From Manis javanica (lineage: Eukaryota; Chordata; Mammalia; Pholidota; Manidae): DNA of 64,000 nt. Every line of letters begins with the position of its first letter. The first letter of the stretch is position 1. The notes under the pieces were generated by a model that saw only the letters and a program-made list of their open reading frames with translations, was not told the DNA's origin and ran no database searches. A program made the translations under genes and the position numbers. The DNA is taken from NCBI RefSeq assembly GCF_040802235.1, contig NC_133156.1:143389173-143453172 (forward strand). The letters are read 5' to 3'. Below are positions 60,219 through 64,000 of the stretch, one piece after another.

Positions 60219-62575
60219 CAGGCATACCTTGGAGATATTGTGGGTCAGTTCCAGATCACTGCAGTAAGGTGAATATTTCCGTCAAGTGAGTGAAATGCAT
60301 TTTTTCGTTTTCCAGTGCATATACAAGTTATGATTACACTCTACTGTAGTCTGTTAAGTGTGCAATAGCCTTATGTCAAAAAAATAATGATGTAATACCT
60401 TAATTAAAAAAAGACTTTATTGCTAAAAAATGCTAAACATCACCCAAGGCTTTCAGTGAGTTGTAATCTTTTTGCCTCGATATTGATGGCAGCTGGCTGA
60501 TCAGGGTGATGGTTGCTGAAGGTTGGGAAGGCTATGGCAATTGCTTAAAATAAGACAAAAATGGAATTTGCCACATCAGTTAGCTCTTCCTTTTGTGAAT
60601 GATTTCTCTGTAGCGTGGGATGTTGCTCGATAGTGTTTTACCCACAGTAGAACTTTGTCCGAAATTGGAGTCAGTCCCCCTATCAAACCCTACCACCACT
60701 TTCTCAACTCCGTTTATGTAATATTCAAAATGCTTTGCTGTCATTTCAACAATCTTGCAGCATCTTCATCAGTAGATGTCATCATGATAAACCATTTCCT
60801 TTGCTCATCCCTAAGGAGCAAGTCCTCATCTGTTAAGTTTTATCATGAGATGGCAGCAATTCAGTTACATCTTGGGCTTCACTTATAATTCCGGTTTTCC
60901 TTCTATTTCTACCACATCTAAAATTATTTCCTCCACTGAAGTCTTGAACCCCTCAAGTTCACCCAAGGGGGCTGGAATCAACTTCTTCCAAACTCCTGTC
61001 CCTGTTGATATTTTGACCTCTCCCCATGAATCAGAAATGTTCTTAATGGCATCTAGAATGGTGAATTCTTCTGAGAAGGCTTTCAGTTTATTGTGCCCAG
61101 GTCCATTAGAGGAATCACTATCTATGGCAGCTATAGCCTTATAAAATGTGTTTCTGCAACAGAGAGACTTGAAATTGATAATTACTCCTTGATCCATGAG
61201 CTGCAGAATGGATGTTGTGTTAACAGTCATGAGAACAGTATTCATCTCACTGTATGCCTCAGTCAGAGCTCTTGGGTGACCAGGGGCATTATCAGTGAGC
61301 CATCATGTTTTAAAAGGAATCCTTTTTCTGAACAGGTCTCAACAGTGGGCTTAAAATATTCAGTATATCATGTTATAAACAGATGTGCTTTCATCCAGCC
61401 TTTGTTTCTCCTTTTATAGAGCACAAGCAGAGTAGATTTAGCATGATTCTTAAGGACCCTAGGAATTTTGGAACAGTAAATGAACATTGATTTCAAGTTC
61501 AAGTCACCAGCTGCACTAGCCCCTAACAAGACAGTCAGCCTGTATTTTGAAGCTTGAAGCCAGGCATTGACTTCTCCTCTCTAGCTATGAAAGTCTGAGA
61601 TGACATCTTCTTCCAATAGAAGATTGCTTCACCTGCACTGAAAATCTGTTGGTTAGAGTAGCCATGTTAATCAATTATCTTAGCTCCGTCTTCTGGATAA
61701 CTGCAGCTACTACCATCAGTACTTGCTGCTTCACCTACATTCTTATGCCATAGGGACAGCTTGTTTCCTTAAATCTCATGAACTGACCTCTGCTAGCTTC
61801 AAACTTTTCTTCTGCAGCCTCCTCACCTCTCTCAGCCTTCAGAGAACTGAGAAGCCATAGGGTCTTGCTCTGGTTTAGGCAATGTTGAGGCTGGTTTTAT
61901 CTCCTCTCCAGACCACTCAAACTTTCTCCCTGTCAGCAGTAAGGCTGTTTCACTTTCTCGTCATTTACATGCTCACTGGGGTAGCACCTTTAATTTCCTT
62001 TGAGAACTTTTCCTTTGCATTCACAACTTGACTATTTGGTGCAAGAGGCCTATCTTGGCTTTTGATACACCTTCTTTGCTAAGCTTAATCATGTCTGGCC
62101 TTTGATAATTTAAAGTGAGAGACATGCACCTCTTCCTTTCATTTGAACACTAGAGGCCATTGTAGGCATATTGATTGGCCTGATTTCAATATTGTGTCTC
62201 AGGGAACAGGGAGGCTGAGGAGAGGGAGAGAAATGGGGGGAACTGCAGGTCTGTTGGCATTCAGAGCACCTGTAATGTTTATTAATTTCTCTGTCTTACA
62301 TGGGCACAGTTTGTGGCACCCCAAAACAATTACAACAGTAACATCAAAGGTCACTGATAACAGGTCACCATAAAAAATGTAATAATAAGGAAAAGTTTGA
62401 AAAACTGGCAGAATTACCATCATGTGACACAAAGACAGGAAGTGAGCAAATGCTGCTGGAAAAATGGTGCAGATAGGCTTGTTCAACACTGAGTTGCTAC
62501 GAACCTTTAATTTGTAAAAAATACATCATCTGTGAAGTACCATAAAGCTAAGTGTGATAAAGTGAGGTGTGCTTG
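60219..62575 (-). mobile_element. Nearly full-length Tigger1 (TcMar/pogo) DNA transposon
   Basis: The left end CAGGCATACCTTGGAGATAT and right end GAGGTGTGCTTG are the inverted terminal repeats, flanked by TA on both sides (60217-60218 and 62576-62577), the mariner-superfamily target duplication. The interior follows the Tigger1 order throughout at about 2.36 kb; the full-length element is about 2.4 kb. The transposase lies on the minus strand. Fragments of it are still readable (60883-61245 and 62199-62489 frames), but stops and frameshifts make it dead. Confidence 0.95.
60883..61245 (-). pseudogene. Tigger1 transposase remnant
   Basis: A 120-aa open fragment of the pogo-like transposase C-terminal part (LLMDQGVI-like and FYKAIAAIDSDSS segments). 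It is disabled by stops up- and downstream and by missing pieces, so no product is expected. Confidence 0.85.
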
Positions 62576-62967
62576 TAAACATATCCATTCGTCGCATCCC
62601 AAAGCTTCCTTCAGCTCCTTTTTTTTATGGGTGTTTCGGTGGTAAGAACACTTGGCACAAGCTCTACCCTCCTAACAGATTTCGAAGTGTACAGTACTGA
62701 AGTGTTAACAGGCACTGTATTGCACAGCAGATCTCTAGAACATACTCATTCTGCATACTGAAACTTTATACCCACTGAATAGCAACCCCCTATTTCCTTC
62801 TTCCCCCAGCTCTTGATAACCACATTCCATCCTCTGCTTCTTTGGGTTTGACATTTTAGATTCCTTATGTAGGTGGAATTGTGCAGTGCCTGTTCTTCTG
62901 TGACTGGCCTGTCTCATTCAGCATGGTGCCCTCCACCTTATCCGTGTTGTCACACATGGCCAGAGTC
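62576..62967 (-). repeat. Older L1 3' part, right of Tigger1
   Basis: It continues the reversed L1: ACATATCCATTCGTCGCATC, CTCTAGAACATACTCATTCT, AACTTTATACCCACTGAATA, GTCTCATTCAGCATGGTGCC. Tigger1 split it. Confidence 0.8.
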
Positions 62968-63151
62968 TCTGCTTCCTTTTTTTAAAATTTTGTTATCATT
63001 AATCTACAACTACATGAAGAACATTATGTTTACTAGGCTCCCCCCTTCACCAAGTCCCCCCCAACAAACCCCATTGCAGTCACTGTCCATCAGCGTATTA
63101 AGATGTTGTAGAATCAGTACTTGTCTTCTCTGTGTTTTCTGCTTCCTTTTT
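62968..63151 (-). mobile_element. Truncated L1 insertion with target-site duplication
   Basis: TCTGCTTCCTTTTT occurs at 62968-62981 and 63138-63151. Between them lies a reversed L1 3' end: TGTTATCATTAATCTACAAC, then GAACATTATGTTTACTAGGC and CCCCATTGCAGTCACTGTCC. It matches, in reverse complement, the end of the element at 41100-41300, so it is the same L1 subfamily, inserted into the older L1. Confidence 0.88.
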
Positions 63152-63191
63152 GCAGGCCCGGCTGTTTTCTGAGATGAATGCCGAGCTCTCG

Positions 63192-63345
63192 TTAATCTGT
63201 AGTTTCTAGGATTGTCCTTCCTCCCCTTTTCAAGACCCGCACTAACATTTGCATACCTGTATAGCTCTTTAATCTGTAGTTTCTAGGATTGTCCTTCCTC
63301 CCCTTTTCAAGACCCGCACTAACATTTGCATACCTGTATAGCTCT
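63192..63345. repeat. Exact 77-bp tandem duplication
   Basis: Unit 1 (63192-63268) and unit 2 (63269-63345) are identical by eye, each running TTAATCTGTAGTTTC to ACCTGTATAGCTCT. Perfect identity implies a recent event or an assembly artefact. Confidence 0.97.
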
Positions 63346-64000
63346 CTGGCACTTCTACACTTTCTCCCACATCCCCTGGAGTCATTTGGCCATCTCATTC
63401 ACACGACTTCAGTTTTCTGGACAGTATTTTATTCTAATGTGGATTTATTTCGAGCCGTTAACTGACATGGCTGTCACTTCATAGATTAAAAAAGCCCGAG
63501 TTGGAATACATTTTGTTATCTGTTCTGTTTATAAAACTTCCTTTTGGTTTTTAAGACTATGAGATAACTAGCACTGTTAGTTTCTTCATGAGTAAATGAC
63601 TCTAAATTTGGAATTTCTAATGAAAAATATTCTCGTAGCATATGCATTGAGAGAACATTTCTTTCTGCTAAAGTCTTTTCATTTGTAATATGTCAGTTAA
63701 ATCCAAGTATTTTGGGGGTGGTGGGTGCTCAAAATATAAAAGTGTATTTCACATTTATCCCATGTTTCTGCTCTTATATACAATTCATTTTCTATTTAAT
63801 AGTTTTTTTCCCCACCCATCAGTTCATCTGAGGTGAATTCAGTCTTCCATCCTCCAGATGTTCACCTTCACCAGTGTTCTGTCCTGTCCTTCTTGCACCT
63901 CTGGTGTAGTTCCTGGCACATGCCAGGTGCTCTTTGTGTCCTTGATGGGGTCTTAGGCCTTTTCCTTTCACATTTTAATTTTTCTGAATGCACTTTTGGG
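63346..64000. other. Intergenic DNA to window end
   Basis: AT-rich with no gene seen. The last 200 bp (CTTCACCAGTGTTCTGTCC, CACATGCCAGGTGCTCTTTG) resemble a reversed L2 end. Confidence 0.5.

Noticed and set aside
60219-62575. Active Tigger1 transposase gene
   Set aside because: The reading frame is broken by stops and indels throughout, and only short open fragments remain.

Overview
This is a window of nuclear DNA from a placental mammal. Three split protein-coding genes with canonical GT-AG introns can be rebuilt exon by exon: CMBL (+), CCT5 (-) and ATPSCKMT/FAM173B (+). As I recall it, this order and relative orientation is that of human chromosome 5p15, read from the opposite strand. The CMBL and CCT5 proteins come out at 245 and 541 aa, the lengths I recall for human. 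ATPSCKMT comes out at 232 aa against 233. The rest is ancient mammalian repeats (MIR, L2, L1, MaLR, MER5, Tigger1) plus some younger L1 and LTR insertions. I saw no Alu and no carnivore, equine or ruminant SINE, so the species stays open. A non-primate, perhaps laurasiatherian, mammal is an inference only.

Layout. 1-1828: probable LTR remnant, then unassigned DNA upstream of the first coding exon of CMBL; the CMBL promoter is not visible. 1848-11965: CMBL in five coding exons, with introns holding an antisense L1 end, a four-unit compound CA minisatellite and an unexplained CpG-rich patch. About 12.5-22.0 kb: space between the convergent CMBL and CCT5 genes, with a cluster of related LTRs (one inverted), MaLR remnants and a U6 snRNA retropseudogene. 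22317-34700: CCT5 on the minus strand in eleven coding exons. 34701-35206: a short CpG-rich interval between divergent start codons, almost certainly a bidirectional CCT5/ATPSCKMT promoter, with candidate heat-shock, NRF-1, ETS and TCTCGCGA motifs. 35207-50389: ATPSCKMT in five coding exons, with a good poly(A) signal at 50629. From there to 64000: intergenic DNA with LTR, MIR and L2 remnants, a nearly complete Tigger1 transposon inside an older L1, a further L1 insertion with visible target-site duplication, and an exact 77-bp tandem duplication.

The three genes do not form one pathway. CMBL is a cytosolic dienelactone-hydrolase-family esterase. CCT5 is the epsilon subunit of the TRiC/CCT chaperonin. 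ATPSCKMT is a mitochondrial lysine methyltransferase acting on the ATP synthase c-subunit. Their link is positional: CCT5 and ATPSCKMT share a promoter region, and CMBL and CCT5 converge. I found no CRISPR array, operon or new multigene system. The points most worth checking are the divergent promoter, the ATPSCKMT C-terminal frame, the LTR cluster and the nested transposons.
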